Notes: a model not told the origin generated them from the sequence alone. Counted from the stretch's first letter, positions 44,260 through 62,560 are shown. The stretch: 64,000 nt of DNA from Emydura subglobosa (GCA_007922225.1 ML680041.1:484445-548444); one strand, 5' to 3'. Numbers and translations: made by a program.

Positions 44260-45842
44260 ATGGCTGAGTCTGATAGATCAGTGGTGGTAAGTGGGATCCT
44301 GTGAGAGGTAAGATCTTCCCAGGGCAGGCCCCTGGGCTTTCCCCTTCCTTCCCTCCTTCAGGACAATCCCAGCCCCTGGAGATAGGGCTGCAGGCCCAGG
44401 GCACATCGAGGAGACGTCACTGCAGAAATCTCCCAGGGTTGCCCCATTCCTATCCCAGGTACCTGGGCACCACTGGACCCATGGGAAGGAGTCTCCAAGC
44501 ATCAAAGATTCACAAAAGATCAGATGAGCTACAGTCAAAGGTCCCTAGATCCATTGGTGTCAGTGGGCCAGACCCCAGCCGGTGCGTATCAGCCGACGTT
44601 CCACGGGGCTGAGAGAGGAGGAGCCGTCGTGGCCCTGAGGGATTCACTCCCGGCGTCGCTGAAACGTTTTGCCCAGGATAGAAACAGAGAAGTCCCCTGA
44701 TGTGGCCCCGTCCAACCCACTGTGCACATGGTCTTCTCAAGTTACCTCGATCCTTTCCTCAACTCCACCTTTCCCCTTTCTCCCCATCCTAGGGTCCCAG
44801 GCCGGTCACTGGGTCACTGGTCCCTCGGAAGGACTCCCGCGGCACCGATGTCTTCCGCAACGACAGGGGAGACTGCATTGTCCGCTCCGACCTGGGCTGC
44901 TACCTGCAGACGAGTGATTTCCTGGAAAGAGGGCGCAACATCACCATCCACAGACTGCACCCCTCGTGCCAGGGTGGGGACCACTACGTGGGCAGCCGGC
45001 AGGAACGCAACGTCTACATCATCAAGGGCAGCTCCTACCGGGTGGTGAAGGACCTGACCACAGACGAGGGAGCCAAGGTCTACGAGCTGCATCCCCGGTG
45101 CTGCGGTGGGGACCACTACGGCAGGGTGGGTTGGACATTCTGCATCATTTTCCAAGACCAGGGCATAATCCGCTGGGTGACTAATCTGAGCACAGGTCAA
45201 GGTGAAAAAGACTTCGTCCTGCACCCTGACTGCTGCAAGGGGCTCTACTACTTCGGGATCGATCAGTACCTAACCCTGATCAGGATGGACGAGAAGTGGG
45301 GGCCTCATTTCTACCTGTACCCAGACGCAAGTAAAGACAAGCTGGACTCCTTTTTTTCCATCCACCCCGACGTGCTGAACTTCTTCCCCGGCGGGCTGGC
45401 CCTCACCAAGGGCGTCTCCACCGGCAGCTGGGAGTGCATCAAGACCCTGCACAACGACTCCGACTCCTCCATCACCTGGTCCGACAAGGTCTCCCGCAAG
45501 GTGGGTTATGCCAAGCAGCAGATTTCCAGCATCGAAAACAGCTGGAGCATCTCCGCCGAGATATCCCTCCAGGCCGGAGAACTCACCAAACTCATCACCC
45601 AGGCCCAGTTCTCCCTCAATGCCGAATATGGCGGGAAAAGCGTCTCCACGGAGCAAGAAGACTGGAACGAAGCCCGAGAAGAAGAGGAGTCAATCCAGGT
45701 GACCCTGGAGCCCGAAAAGAACCTGTACATCTGGCAGTACCACCTCGGCCTAGGCCAGAAGCCCGTCTTGTTCTGCAGGGACGTCCAATTCACCAAAGAA
45801 AACAAACCGCCCAACCGCATCCCGCTGCCTCCGGTACCCTGA
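44260..45842 (+). CDS. ALP1: putative aerolysin-like beta-pore protein with LHPxCxGGDHY repeats
   Basis: Two coding exons: 44260-44286 (nine codons, GTAAGT donor) and 44793-45842, joined in phase 0 to 358 codons. The short first exon is predicted from frame and splice sites only. Residues about 25-185 hold three repeats of 44 residues: LHPSCQGGDHY (64), LHPRCCGGDHY (108) and LHPDCCKGLYY (152). A weaker fourth, IHPDVLNFFPGG, starts at 199. The period and cysteine pattern suggest a beta-trefoil-like head. Residues about 220-350 show NDSDSSITWSDKV, a long strand pair of alternating polar and apolar residues (WSISAEISL to AQFSLNAEY), then LYIWQYHLGLGQ and PVLFC, the layout of aerolysin-type domains. 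No signal peptide or stable membrane helix is seen, as in some vertebrate aerolysin-like proteins. Function is inferred from shape alone; the exact family is not recognised. Confidence 0.75.
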
Positions 45843-46046
45843 GCAGCTGTGAGGATGGAGAACGCCATCGCCATGACGATGTTCTGGATGTGGGCATGTC
45901 AGCTGCTTTGCCCTGGTCTTACCCCATGCAGATCTCTCTTGGAGCTGCTGAAAATTTCTCCCACCTCATCCCAACCAGTTCCCCTCCTGGTTCCCCTCGT
46001 GTTCCCAGCTTTACCCAAATCTTAAATTTGCAACAAAGGTGCCTCA

Positions 46047-46052
46047 ATTAAA
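46047..46052 (+). terminator. Polyadenylation signal of ALP1
   Basis: ATTAAA about 205 bases after the stop codon, in a 3' UTR whose words recur downstream of ALP pseudogene P1. Confidence 0.45.
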
Positions 46053-46739
46053 CATCTTTCCCTTCCTGTTATTCTTATTATTGCCCACTGGAAAATGGCA
46101 TTTGATTTCCCCCTGGAAAATTTAGACTTTCTATACACAGCTCCCCGCTTTTTTTCCACACGCACTTCTCCCCGCAGGTATGCGTGGGACGCAAGCTTTC
46201 ATTAGTGCCCTTACATGACCTTTGGCCGGGGGGGAGAATCGCTGCATCTTCTGTGCATCCAGAGGTCCTTGGGCCATGCCCTGGTCGCTGAGCCCCCAGC
46301 AGGTGGTTCTTTGGGTGTCACCATGGGACAGAGCCGATGGAGGTAGTGGGGGCAGTAGGAATGGGACGCTGAGAGCCATGGGGACAGGAATGGCCTGTGG
46401 AACTCACCACCACATGAATTTAACAGAGGCTCAAAGGCCAGTCTGAGGTTTGTGAGGATCACACCCAGCAGGGTAAAGGAGCCATGTGCCGGGGCGGAGA
46501 GGGGGAGGATGCTTGTAATTCAGGGCTTGATCCAGCACTAAGGGAAGGGAGGCAGGAGGGAGTGGCTCCCCTGGGCAGGTTATTCCACAACTGTCCACAA
46601 AGGGGTGCCACTGTCAGGGGGCAGAAGCCAGGCTAGATGGGCGACCTGGGCTGACGGACCCTAGGGATCCCTCAGTAAGAGCACAGTTTTTGGGCAAGCA
46701 CGGCAGAATCTGGGCCAGTTAGCTCCCAGCTCCGGGTGA
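46053..46739. other. Intergenic stretch between ALP1 and ALP2
   Basis: No coding region recognised. Confidence 0.4.
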
Positions 46740-47040
46740 CTCACCGAGGGGAAACTGAGGCACAAGAAGGCAGAAGGCACCCGTGGAGCTGGGAATAAAA
46801 CCCAAAAGCCCTATCCTCCCATTTTCCTGATATCCCTGCTCTAACCACTAGACCACATTCCCCCCCCCCGGGCCGGGGGGGGGAACCAAGGGGCCTGGGC
46901 CCTGACTCCAACCACTAGACCCACCCCCTGGACCAGGTGAGAGAACCCAAGAGTCCTGGTCCCCAGCCCCCTCAGCTCCAACCACTAGACCCTCCCCCCT
47001 TCCGAGCCGGGGAGAGAACCCAGGCGTCCTGTTTCCCCCT
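46740..47040 (-). mobile_element. MIR-type SINE with tandem tRNA-like heads
   Basis: The GGGGAAACTGAGGCAC word (complement of the MIR CTCAGTTTCC core) is followed by three units of about 70 bases carrying CTAACCACTAGACC (complement of a tRNA A box, TCTAGTGGTTAG) and GAGAACCCAGG/CAAGAGTCCTGG (complement of the B box). Confidence 0.7.
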
Positions 47041-47089
47041 CCCCCAGACCCCCGGCCGTCCGTGGCCCTTTAAAGGACGTGCCCTTGGG

Positions 47090-47343
47090 AGGAGCCGACC
47101 AACCGCTTCGCCTCCCGCTTTAGCTACGACTTCCCGTGGGGGGCGGGCCCTGCCCAATCCCCGCCCCAATCCCTGGCCCGGCCCGACCTGGGCAATTCCG
47201 CGATCCATTCCCCGGCCCGGGAGGCGCAGCGCCTTGGAGAGGGGCGCACGCCCCAGGAACGCAGCGCCTTGGAGAGGGGCGCACGGCCCGGGAGCGCAGA
47301 GCCTTGGAGCGGGGCGCACGGCCGCGTCTCCAGTCCCAGCCGC
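47090..47343 (+). promoter_or_regulatory. CpG-rich promoter and non-coding first exon of ALP2
   Basis: Very GC-rich, with many CpG and a GGGGGCGGGCC Sp1-like site near 47139. Three tandem units of about 35 bases (CGCAGCGCCTTGGAGAGGGG) occupy 47226-47330. A GTGAGC donor follows CCGCG near 47343, and the matching acceptor lies just before the ALP2 ATG. Confidence 0.55.
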
Positions 47344-47813
47344 GGTGAGCCCATCCGGGTGCCATCCATCCCCGCCCCCTTCCGGGCTGCCCCATAGCCC
47401 TACTCTGAGAGCTCTGTCAGTGGGGCCTTTCCAAGGGAGGTTCCCCCCCCACACTTCTGGGGTGCGGGGAGCAGAGGCGCCGCTGGGCTGCTGATTACCC
47501 ACGTGGCCAGTTTCCACACAGACCCAGCCGCGGGCCCAGGTCCCCTCCTGCCCCCCACACACCCAGGGCTGCCCCCGCCCTCACACACACACACAGACAC
47601 ATCCTCCCCGCCCCACCTTCCCCGCTGGGGGCTGGCCGGTCTCGGCATCAGGCCACCCCCATTCTTCCCCCACCCCGTGCCTTGCCCACACCCCCAGGGG
47701 CTGGCTGGTTTTGGCCTGGCCAGACTCAGTGTGGAGGTGTCTCCACTCCCCCAGGCCAGCAGTTTTCCCTCTCACTATCCACCTTTTGTGTCCCCCAGAC
47801 TCCCAGCCCCCCC

Positions 47814-48845
47814 ATGGCCGGGATCGCCCCGCGGGCGCTCTGCCCAGGCACCGATGTCTTCGCCACCCCCCACGGCTTCTTCGTCGTCCGCTCCGACGTG
47901 GGCTGCTTCCTTCAGGCGCCCGCCTGCCACGCCCCGGGGACCGTGGCGATTCAGGGCCTGCACCCCGCCTGCCGGGGCGGGCACCATTACGTGGGAGAAG
48001 CTTCCGGTACCGCTGTCTGCATCCTCAGGGGAGACACGTTCCACCGAGCCCCGGACCTGAGTGCTGCCCCCAGCCCCGGCGCCCTCCCCCTGCACCCCAC
48101 GTGCCAGGGCGGAGACCACTACGCCTCGTGGGGCGGCCGCTTCTCCATCATCTTCTTGGCCCGCGGCGTGGTCCTGTCTGTGGCCGACCTGACCACGGGG
48201 GCTGAGGCAGAGGAGACGCCCCTGGCGCCCACCGCCCGCCATGGACTCTACTATTACGCCCCTGGCGCTACCCACCTGGCCTTCCTGGCTATGGATGAGC
48301 AGCAGGGGCTGTGCAGCCAGATCTGCTCTAGCACGGGCCACCGGGAGGTCCTCCCCGTCCACGCGGACGTGGCCAGCTTCCTCCCCAGCGGCCTGGCCTC
48401 CGTCCACGGAAGCGCCTTCGGGGCGTGGGAGCGCGTCCAGCTGATCCAGAACGAGACGGACGAGCCGCTTCCCGGCAGCCACGAGATCACCCGGAAGGTG
48501 GGACGCGTGGAGGAGAAATTGGCCAACTGGACCTTCGCCGGGGCCAGCTCCCCGGCGCCCGTGGAGCTTTCCGTGGCCCTGCTCCAGGCACAGTTCTCCC
48601 TGCCCCCCGCCTACGGCGGGTTGGGGCTCAGGACGGAGCAGGAGGAGTGGGAGGCGGTGGTTGAAGAGGGCGAGGAGCTGAGGGTCATTCTCCAGCCCCG
48701 GCAGAAGCTCTACTGGTGGCAGTATGTCCTGGGCTTGGGACAGCGGCCTCTGCTCTTCTGCCGTGGCCTCAAGGTCACCCGGAGCCCGGCCCCGCCCACC
48801 AACGTCCCGCTGCCCTCCTCGGACGCGTTGGAGGCTGGCGTCTGA
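47814..48845 (+). CDS. ALP2: paralogue of ALP1
   Basis: The coding sequence is one exon of 343 codons. An acceptor (TCCCCCAG) at 47798 leaves 15 bases before the ATG, at the same place relative to the conserved GTDVF block as the intron of ALP1, so the intron is ancestral. The first two repeats are LHPACRGGHHY (49) and LHPTCQGGDHY (93). The third is eroded to APTARHGLYYY (138), without its cysteine. The C-terminal domain keeps the order seen in ALP1: QNETDEP, EITRKVG, WTFAGAS, AQFSLPPAYGG, LYWWQYVLGLGQ, PLLFC. The gene is much richer in GC than ALP1 and shares roughly half of its residues in the best blocks, so the pair is old. There is no signal peptide. A pore-forming or lectin role is only inferred. 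Confidence 0.8.
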   Translation: MAGIAPRALCPGTDVFATPHGFFVVRSDVGCFLQAPACHAPGTVAIQGLHPACRGGHHYVGEASGTAVCILRGDTFHRAPDLSAAPSPGALPLHPTCQGGDHYASWGGRFSIIFLARGVVLSVADLTTGAEAEETPLAPTARHGLYYYAPGATHLAFLAMDEQQGLCSQICSSTGHREVLPVHADVASFLPSGLASVHGSAFGAWERVQLIQNETDEPLPGSHEITRKVGRVEEKLANWTFAGASSPAPVELSVALLQAQFSLPPAYGGLGLRTEQEEWEAVVEEGEELRVILQPRQKLYWWQYVLGLGQRPLLFCRGLKVTRSPAPPTNVPLPSSDALEAGV

Positions 48846-48892
48846 CTGGGGAAGGGAGGCTAGTGGTGGTGGAGAGGCCATCGCTGTCACTG

Positions 48893-48898
48893 AATAAA
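48893..48898 (+). terminator. Polyadenylation signal of ALP2
   Basis: AATAAA 48 bases after the stop codon, followed by a GT-rich stretch. Confidence 0.7.
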
Positions 48899-48964
48899 TG
48901 ACCGGCTGTTGTGCAGGAAGTGGCTGAGCGTGGATGGCTTTGGAACCCCACCCCGCTGCCGCCC

Positions 48965-49157
48965 AGAGCAAGGAAACTGAGGCATGGAATGTGTCAGGGT
49001 AGAACACGAGAGTTCTGGCACCCACTCTAACCACTAGACCCCACTCCCCGCCCAGAGCCAGGGAGAGAACCCAGGAGTCCTGGCTCCCCCCCTCCCCCAC
49101 TCTAACCACTAGACCCCACTCCTCTCCCAGAGCCAGGGAGAGAACCCAGGAGTCCTG
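48965..49157 (-). mobile_element. MIR-type SINE with two tandem tRNA-like heads
   Basis: GGAAACTGAGGCATGG followed by two units of CTAACCACTAGACCCCACTC plus GAGAACCCAGGAGTCCTG, as at 46740-47040. Confidence 0.7.
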
Positions 49158-49439
49158 AAGGCAGGGACATTTTTTTTTCTTTCCCTGAACTCCCCCTAGC
49201 ATCCCAGGCAAATATTGAACCCATGGGACAGGTTCTACCCCCTGGGCTATCCAGGTCACGGGAAGGCTGGGAGGGGAAACAGGGTCCGACCCAACAGGGA
49301 CCCCCATCTTCTAGATCCAGGGGACACCTGAGCTGCGGGGCCGGGGGGGGGGGAGGAACAGTGGCCAGCGGAGGCCAGGGAGGAGCATTGGGTCAGGCTC
49401 TCTGGGGGGCGATGGATATGTGGGAGCTGGGGCAGGCCG

Positions 49440-49640
49440 GAGAGGTAGTGCCGACGGTCCTGTGACCTTCCTGGGCACCGGCCACAAACTTTCAATGCAA
49501 CTGGGGATGCGCCCTTCTCTGCGACTCGGTTTGCCCGGCTGTAAAATGGGGTGAGGATTCCACCCACTGCCTAGAGAGGCTGCAAGAGCGCTGGGGCCGG
49601 GATGGTCTCTCACGAAGGGAGCGCTCGGCCCGATGGACCC
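49440..49640 (+). mobile_element. MIR-like SINE, sense orientation
   Basis: Contains TTCTCTGCGACTCGGTTTGC and CTGTAAAATGGGGTGAGGA, the 3' part of a MIR core. Confidence 0.6.
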
Positions 49641-50070
49641 AGTCTGGGTCAGGATCTCCTAGAGCTACCCCAATGCAAATAGATTGTCCCTCCATCTCCC
49701 TGCCAACCTCTCCATCCATCCCATCACCCGACTCTTAGCTCTTACCCCCCCATCCTCCGTTCAGGCACCTCCATTTCCTTTAGGCAGGGTCAATCTGGAG
49801 TCTCCCCCGAATGCATTGGTGTCAGGGCTGGATTCAGATCATCTGGAGTCACCCACTGGTGTCACTCTAGGTTTACATGGGAGTGGAAGCATGCACGTGG
49901 GTAGTCTGACATTTGCAGTGATGGATGAGGTGTCAGGACTCCTTTCTATGCCCAGCCCCGGGAGGGTTGTGGTGACCCTAAATTCTATCCCATGGCCACT
50001 CGGAGCCTGGGAATTTTGGGGCGAATCCACCGAGGGAGCAGGATGAAAACGGCCGCTTTATCTCACGGGC
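49641..50070. other. Intergenic stretch between ALP2 and KHNYN
   Basis: No gene recognised. Confidence 0.4.
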
Positions 50071-50077
50071 CCCGTCA

Positions 50078-50083
50078 TTTATT
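50078..50083 (-). terminator. Candidate KHNYN polyadenylation signal
   Basis: AATAAA on the minus strand, about 1.73 kb after the KHNYN stop. It would make 51813 to about 50060 the 3' UTR; no nearer signal was noticed. Confidence 0.35.
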
Positions 50084-51269
50084 ATCACCGCCATTATCAA
50101 AAATGTACGTACATAAATCGCTGCTAAACGTATAAAGACCTTGGTGAGACGGAGCAGGCGAGAAAGGCGGAGAACACGAGACCCAGGGCCCGGGCAGAAG
50201 GGCGCTGTCAGATCACAGGAAGATGAAGGCCGTACCAGGCTGGGCCGATCACCTCCAAGCACGGAGGTTTAGAGAGAATTTGGCACGAGATCTTGGGAGG
50301 CCTTTGTAGAGAGAAAGTTGATGGACCCCGGGAAAGATGGTAGAGCAACGAAGGGGGCTCTCTCTGCCCGTGGGATTTTGGCCCGGCTGAGGCAAGAGGT
50401 AGGAGACAAACAGAAGATGATGGAAGCAGCCCAAGGTGAGACGGCCGAAACTTGGAGAGACACCCTCGCAAGGAGATGTTGAGCGTCCTACAGTCTTTCA
50501 GTTCAGGGCGTAGCGAGGTCCCGAGGCCCCCCGATCAGATTCCGCTTCGTTGATGCCGGAGCGGAATTGGTGGCCCCGGTGGAAGGGGACACCAGATCGG
50601 GAGCGCAGGGCGTGGACTTGGAGAAGCATCCGGAGGGGAAGCAGGAGAGCTATGGACTCCCCGCAGGCCCCTGCAACGGGAGATCTCCATGCAGCAGCAA
50701 GAGGATGGGCTATCTGGCGTCCTGCCATGGATGGACAGACCTTTGTAGGTCTCCTTGGGCCGGCTGGGTGGGGAAGTGACCAGCTCACTGGGTCTGAAGG
50801 TGAGAGGAAGGGATGTGGGGTGGAGAGAGATGGACCCAGCCTTGTGCTCCTCCAATCTTTCTTTCTTCGCCGGCTCCCTCCCCCTCATTGATTCGGGGCA
50901 GGACGGAAGAAGACGACTGTGCCCGCTTGCATTCCGTCCGCCTTCAGTGAGGCCACCGCCAATGGCTGGCTTGGAGAACGGCTGGTCGACGCTTCTCCCT
51001 GGGGTGGCTTTGGTCATAGCTTCCAGATCTAGCAGTCAGGTTTCCGGAAGCAAGACGCCATGGGCTGTCCCTTCTCCATCACGGGTGGGGAGGTAAACTG
51101 CGGCGGGTGCTCCGGGTTGGATGTCTCTCACCGAGATGGCACCTTAGATGAACTGGAGGCAGACCTTCAGGGTTGGGTGAGACCCTGACAGTGGGGTTTG
51201 ACCTGGATCAGACACCAGGCCCAACCACAGAGGGAGGAGAGGAGAGAAATGTCCCAGGTAACTCACCCG

Positions 51270-51760
51270 CAACGTGTGTGGGCCACAGACCGGGATGACA
51301 ACCTACTACTGCTACCCGACAATGGGAGTCACACGCACAGCTCAGTCTGTGATGTTGGCATGGCAGGTTGTGGCTTCAATCCCTGCTGGTGACCCAGCTG
51401 CTACAGAACGTGCTGGTCCACACAGGAGAACAACCTACTACTGCTACCAGCTAACGGGCTTACCCCCGCGGCTCAGTTGGACACGGACCATGATTATCAG
51501 CACTGACATTTGTGGGTTCAAGCCCTGCTGGTGACTTGTGGGGGGAGGGGAGCTCGCCCACATGAGGGGATAACAGCTTCCTACTGCTACCGGCCAGTGA
51601 AGTTACGTGGGGCAAAGTCCGTGAGTTTGGTCCTGAAGGTCCTTGGTTCAGTCCTTGTTCGTGATGCACCACGGGAGGCTGGTCCGTGCTGGAGGTTAAT
51701 AGCCTACTGCTGCTAACAGCGGTCCGCTGGGATTGTGGCAGGCGCGATCCCCGCTGGTGG
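51270..51760 (+). repeat. Tandem tRNA-like array, about 133-base period, four units
   Basis: Each unit has CTACTACTGCTACC (starts near 51303, 51431, 51575, 51703), then a CTCAGT-like A-box word, then a B-box-like word (GGCTTCAATCCCTG, GGGTTCAAGCCCTG, TGGTTCAGTCCTTG, a decayed fourth). It lies in the presumed KHNYN 3' UTR, antisense to the gene. Confidence 0.65.
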
Positions 51761-51813
51761 GAGGATGAGGGTAGATTCCCCAGAGGGGGACAGAGGTGGC
51801 CAAGGCAGGCATC

Positions 51814-59557
<7,744 letters not shown>

Positions 59558-59934
59558 GGCACCACCCGGCACCAGGGCGCCTGCCTCCGCCTGCCTGGAC
59601 AACGAGTCGCCGTTAATCCTCGTGAATTGTAGGACATCAAACTATGGGAGGGGAGATGGCGGGCGCCAGGCGGGCGGGGCCAGGTGGGGACTGGGCGAAT
59701 TATTAACTGACGCCCACTGTTATTGGGGGTGCTTTATACTGGGAGAACTGGTTCCCAGTAAACCATCCTAACTGGAGGCACCTTTCAACTGGCATGACTG
59801 CCCCTCCCCCCCAGCGGCAGAGTCGGGGCCACTTTATGGACATCGGGGCAGGTCAAGGGGGTGCAAGTTCTGTGTGGGACCAGTAACCCCCCAGGGGTAG
59901 TGGGGCGGGGGGGGGGCAGGATCATCTCCCCCCT

Positions 59935-60190
59935 TGGACAGAGGGGGAAACTGAGGCACGGAGCGGGGAAGGGCCTTTCCCAAGGTGAGCCGGAGGCAAA
60001 GCGGGCCGAGAACACAGGAATCCTGGCTCCCAAACTTCCCCCCCTCTCTAACCACTAGACCCCGCTGCCCTCCCAGAGCCAGGGAGAGAACCCAGGAGTC
60101 CGGGCTCCCAGCCCCCCCCCCCCGCTCTAACCGCTAGACCCCGCTCCCCTCCCAGCGCCGGCGAGGGGACCCAGGCGTCCGGGCGCAGCC
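59935..60190 (-). mobile_element. MIR-type SINE with tandem tRNA-like heads
   Basis: GGGGAAACTGAGGCACGGAG, then two units of the CTCTAACCACTAGACC type and a third with CTCTAACCGCTAGACC. It lies between the first coding exon and the CpG-rich promoter of KHNYN. Confidence 0.7.
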
Positions 60191-60330
60191 CCCGGCTGGC
60201 ACCCACCGTGGCCGGGCCGGGCGCTGCGCAGGGAGGCGGCGGAAGGGGAAGCTCCGGCCGCGGCTCGGCTGCGGCTCCGCCCCGCGCGGGGCCCCGACAG
60301 GGGGGCTCCGGCGGCAGCAAAGTGTCGCTG
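60190..60330 (-). promoter_or_regulatory. CpG-rich promoter and probable non-coding exon of KHNYN
   Basis: Dense CpG and GC boxes (GGCTCCGCCCCGCGC near 60270). A minus-strand GGTGGGTGCC near 60203 can serve as splice donor for a 5' UTR exon leading to the coding exon at 59557. Confidence 0.5.
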
Positions 60331-60334
60331 CCCC

Positions 60335-60960
60335 CCCGTGTCCGTCTGTCCGTCCGCCCGCGCCCCCCTCCGTCCGTCCGTCCGTCCGCCCCCGAGCCCC
60401 ACCGTCTGTCCGTCCACCCTCGCCCCCGAACCGCCCCTCCCTCCGTCCGCCCCCCTCCATCCGTCTGTCCGTCCCCGCTCCCCTCCGTCCCTCCCTCCAG
60501 CCATCCCGAACCCCTCCATCTGTCCGTCCATCCCCGAACCCCTCCGTCTGTCCGTCCGTCCGCCCCCTCTAACCATCCACCCCCCCAACCCCACCGTTTG
60601 TCCATCCATCCATCCTCATCTGTCCGTCCACCCCCCCCCACTCCGTCTGTCTGTCCATCCATCCACCCCCGAACCCCTCCGTCTGTCTGTCCATCCATCT
60701 ACCCCCCCACCGCGTCTGTCTGTCCATCCATCCACCCCCCACTGCGTCTGTCTGTCCATCCATCCACCCCCGAACCCCTCCGTCTGTATGTCCGTCCAGC
60801 CATCCACCCTCTCAGCCCCCCCCATCAGCCTGTCCATCCGTCCAACCTCCCCGTCTAACCCTGTCCTCACCCCCCCAGCCCAACTGCCCATGCCCCCCCA
60901 CCCATCTGTCCCTCCCAACCCGTTCCTTCCATCTGTCTGTCCCCACACCGTCTGTCCCTG
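60335..60960. repeat. (CGTC/CATC/TGTC)n-derived satellite
   Basis: Runs of CCGTCCGTCC and CCATCCATCC with CACCCCCGAACCCCTCCGTC spacer units. Pyrimidine-rich on the plus strand, directly upstream of the KHNYN promoter. Confidence 0.9.
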
Positions 60961-61194
60961 CTTCCCCCCCCCTAGAGGTCCCCTTCCTTCCCCGCCCCCG
61001 CCCCAGCTGGGAAATTCCAGGTTGTGACACAGGCAGGAAGATCTTGGAGGATTCCCCACCCGCGGTGTGCGGGGGGTTGGGGCGGATGGAAAGTCCTGGC
61101 CTTCCTCCCGCCCACCTGGGACTAGCTCCTGTTTCCTGAGCCCCCCTCTGCAGAGATCAGGGCCCTTGTGCCGGGCGCTGCAGGGACATGGGCA

Positions 61195-61680
61195 TAGACA
61201 AAAGGAGGGAGGGGAAACTGAGGCAGGGAGGGGGCAGGGACTCGCCCAAGGCCTCCTGGCAGCTCAGTGGCGGAGCTGTGTCCTGCATCCCAATCGCCTG
61301 CTGCCAGTTGCTTCCACTTCATCCCCTGCTCCCAGCCCGGTGCCCTCCTGCCCCCCCCCCACCCTTTGCCAAATGCCCCAAAGGCACCACAGGGAGACAG
61401 ACACATTCACCCACCCACTGAAATGCAGCCAGCTCTGGGGTGGGGCAGCTGGATAAGAATCCACTAGACCCCACTCCCTTCCCAGAACTGGGGATTGAAC
61501 CCAGGCATCCTGGCTCCTAGCCTCCCCCCCTGCTCTAACCACTAGACCCCACTCCCCTCCCAGCGTGGGGGGGGGGGGTTAGAACCCAGGTGTCTTGTTC
61601 CCAGTCCCCCCTGCTCTAACCACTAGACCCAACTCCCCTCCAAGAGCCGGGGATAGAACCCAGGTGTCCGGACACTCAGT
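61195..61680 (-). mobile_element. MIR-type SINE with about three tandem tRNA-like heads
   Basis: GGGGAAACTGAGGCAGGGAG and the CTCGCCCAAGG word of the core are followed at 61460-61680 by units of the CTCTAACCACTAGACCC / GGGATTGAACCCAGGCATCC type. B-box words are well kept. Confidence 0.7.
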
Positions 61681-61689
61681 CACATCCTC

Positions 61690-62220
61690 TACCTACTGCA
61701 TCTCCCTTTTGTTTCGTCCTCCATTCCCAAATCATACCCGTTAAAAAAAAATTTAAAAAATCTGCACACAACCACATCACCAAGGAAATCCCCCGTTTGT
61801 CAATTCATGGCTGACAAATTGCTGCCATTTCCGCAGTGACTTGGGTCACTAAAGGCCCGTAGGCTGGTGTCAGGGGGCAGGAAATAGTCCCTATAGATGC
61901 TTCGATTCATGGATTTAAAGAGACAATTAAATCATCTTCTCTGGTCCCTTGTGTAACACAGATCAGGGATAACCCGGTTATCCAGTAGGAGTCAGTCCCT
62001 TGTGCGATCACCCTAGTATTGTGAACGTGAGGCCTTCGGAGGGGTTAGGTCCTGTTCGAAACAGAGGTGGCGATTATGCCGCGAATACGTGCCTGATAAC
62101 AATTACTTTCTCTTGGGCTATTCCCCTGAATCCCGGCTGGAAACGAGCGACTATAAGAAAACAACAATCATTGGCTAAAGACCGACCCCCAACGGCTGGC
62201 TGTCAAACCGGGAGGGTGTC
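61690..62220. other. Stretch with no recognised gene
   Basis: An A-rich run at about 61742-61762; nothing else identified. Confidence 0.4.
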
Positions 62221-62224
62221 CGTC

Positions 62225-62560
62225 GTGGAGTCGGTGACGGCTCAATATTTTCATTCACGACTGGGATAATGGTGCAGAGAGGATGCATCCGAAATTTGCG
62301 GGTGACACGGCGCTGGGAGGGATCACGAGCACTTGGGAGGAGAGGGTTCGAATTCGAACGAACCTTGACAAACTGGAGACTGGGTCTGGAGACAGGAAGA
62401 TGAAACAGGGCAAAGCACTTTGCGGAGGAAGGAAAACAACAGCTCCAAACCGGGGAATAACTGGTGTTACCGCTGGAAATGGGCTGGGGTGACAGCAGCT
62501 CCCAAACTGAATGTGAATGATACAGCTGGGAAAAAGCTGGGTGTTGTAACGGGGTCGGGC
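62225..62560 (+). mobile_element. CR1-type reverse transcriptase fragment, left part
   Basis: Encodes a decayed HPKFAGDTALGGI stretch (the ADD catalytic box mutated to AGD) followed by EERVRIRTNLDKLE, as in CR1 reverse transcriptase. Probably continuous with 63165-63410 before an insertion. Confidence 0.6.

Noticed and set aside
44669..44917. Alternative first coding exon for ALP1 in another frame
   Set aside because: Its frame differs from the repeat-coding frame; the 44260-44286 exon with GTAAGT joins in phase to the acceptor at 44792.
47775..49307. 510-codon open frame on the minus strand
   Set aside because: Antisense shadow of ALP2, produced by its high GC third positions.
51270..51760. 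CRISPR-like or functional tRNA cluster
   Set aside because: Units are not spaced by unique spacers, the host is a vertebrate, and the A/B boxes are too decayed for confident tRNA calls.
60048..61059. Several long open frames on both strands
   Set aside because: They arise from the CGTC/CATC satellite and SINE heads; no domain.
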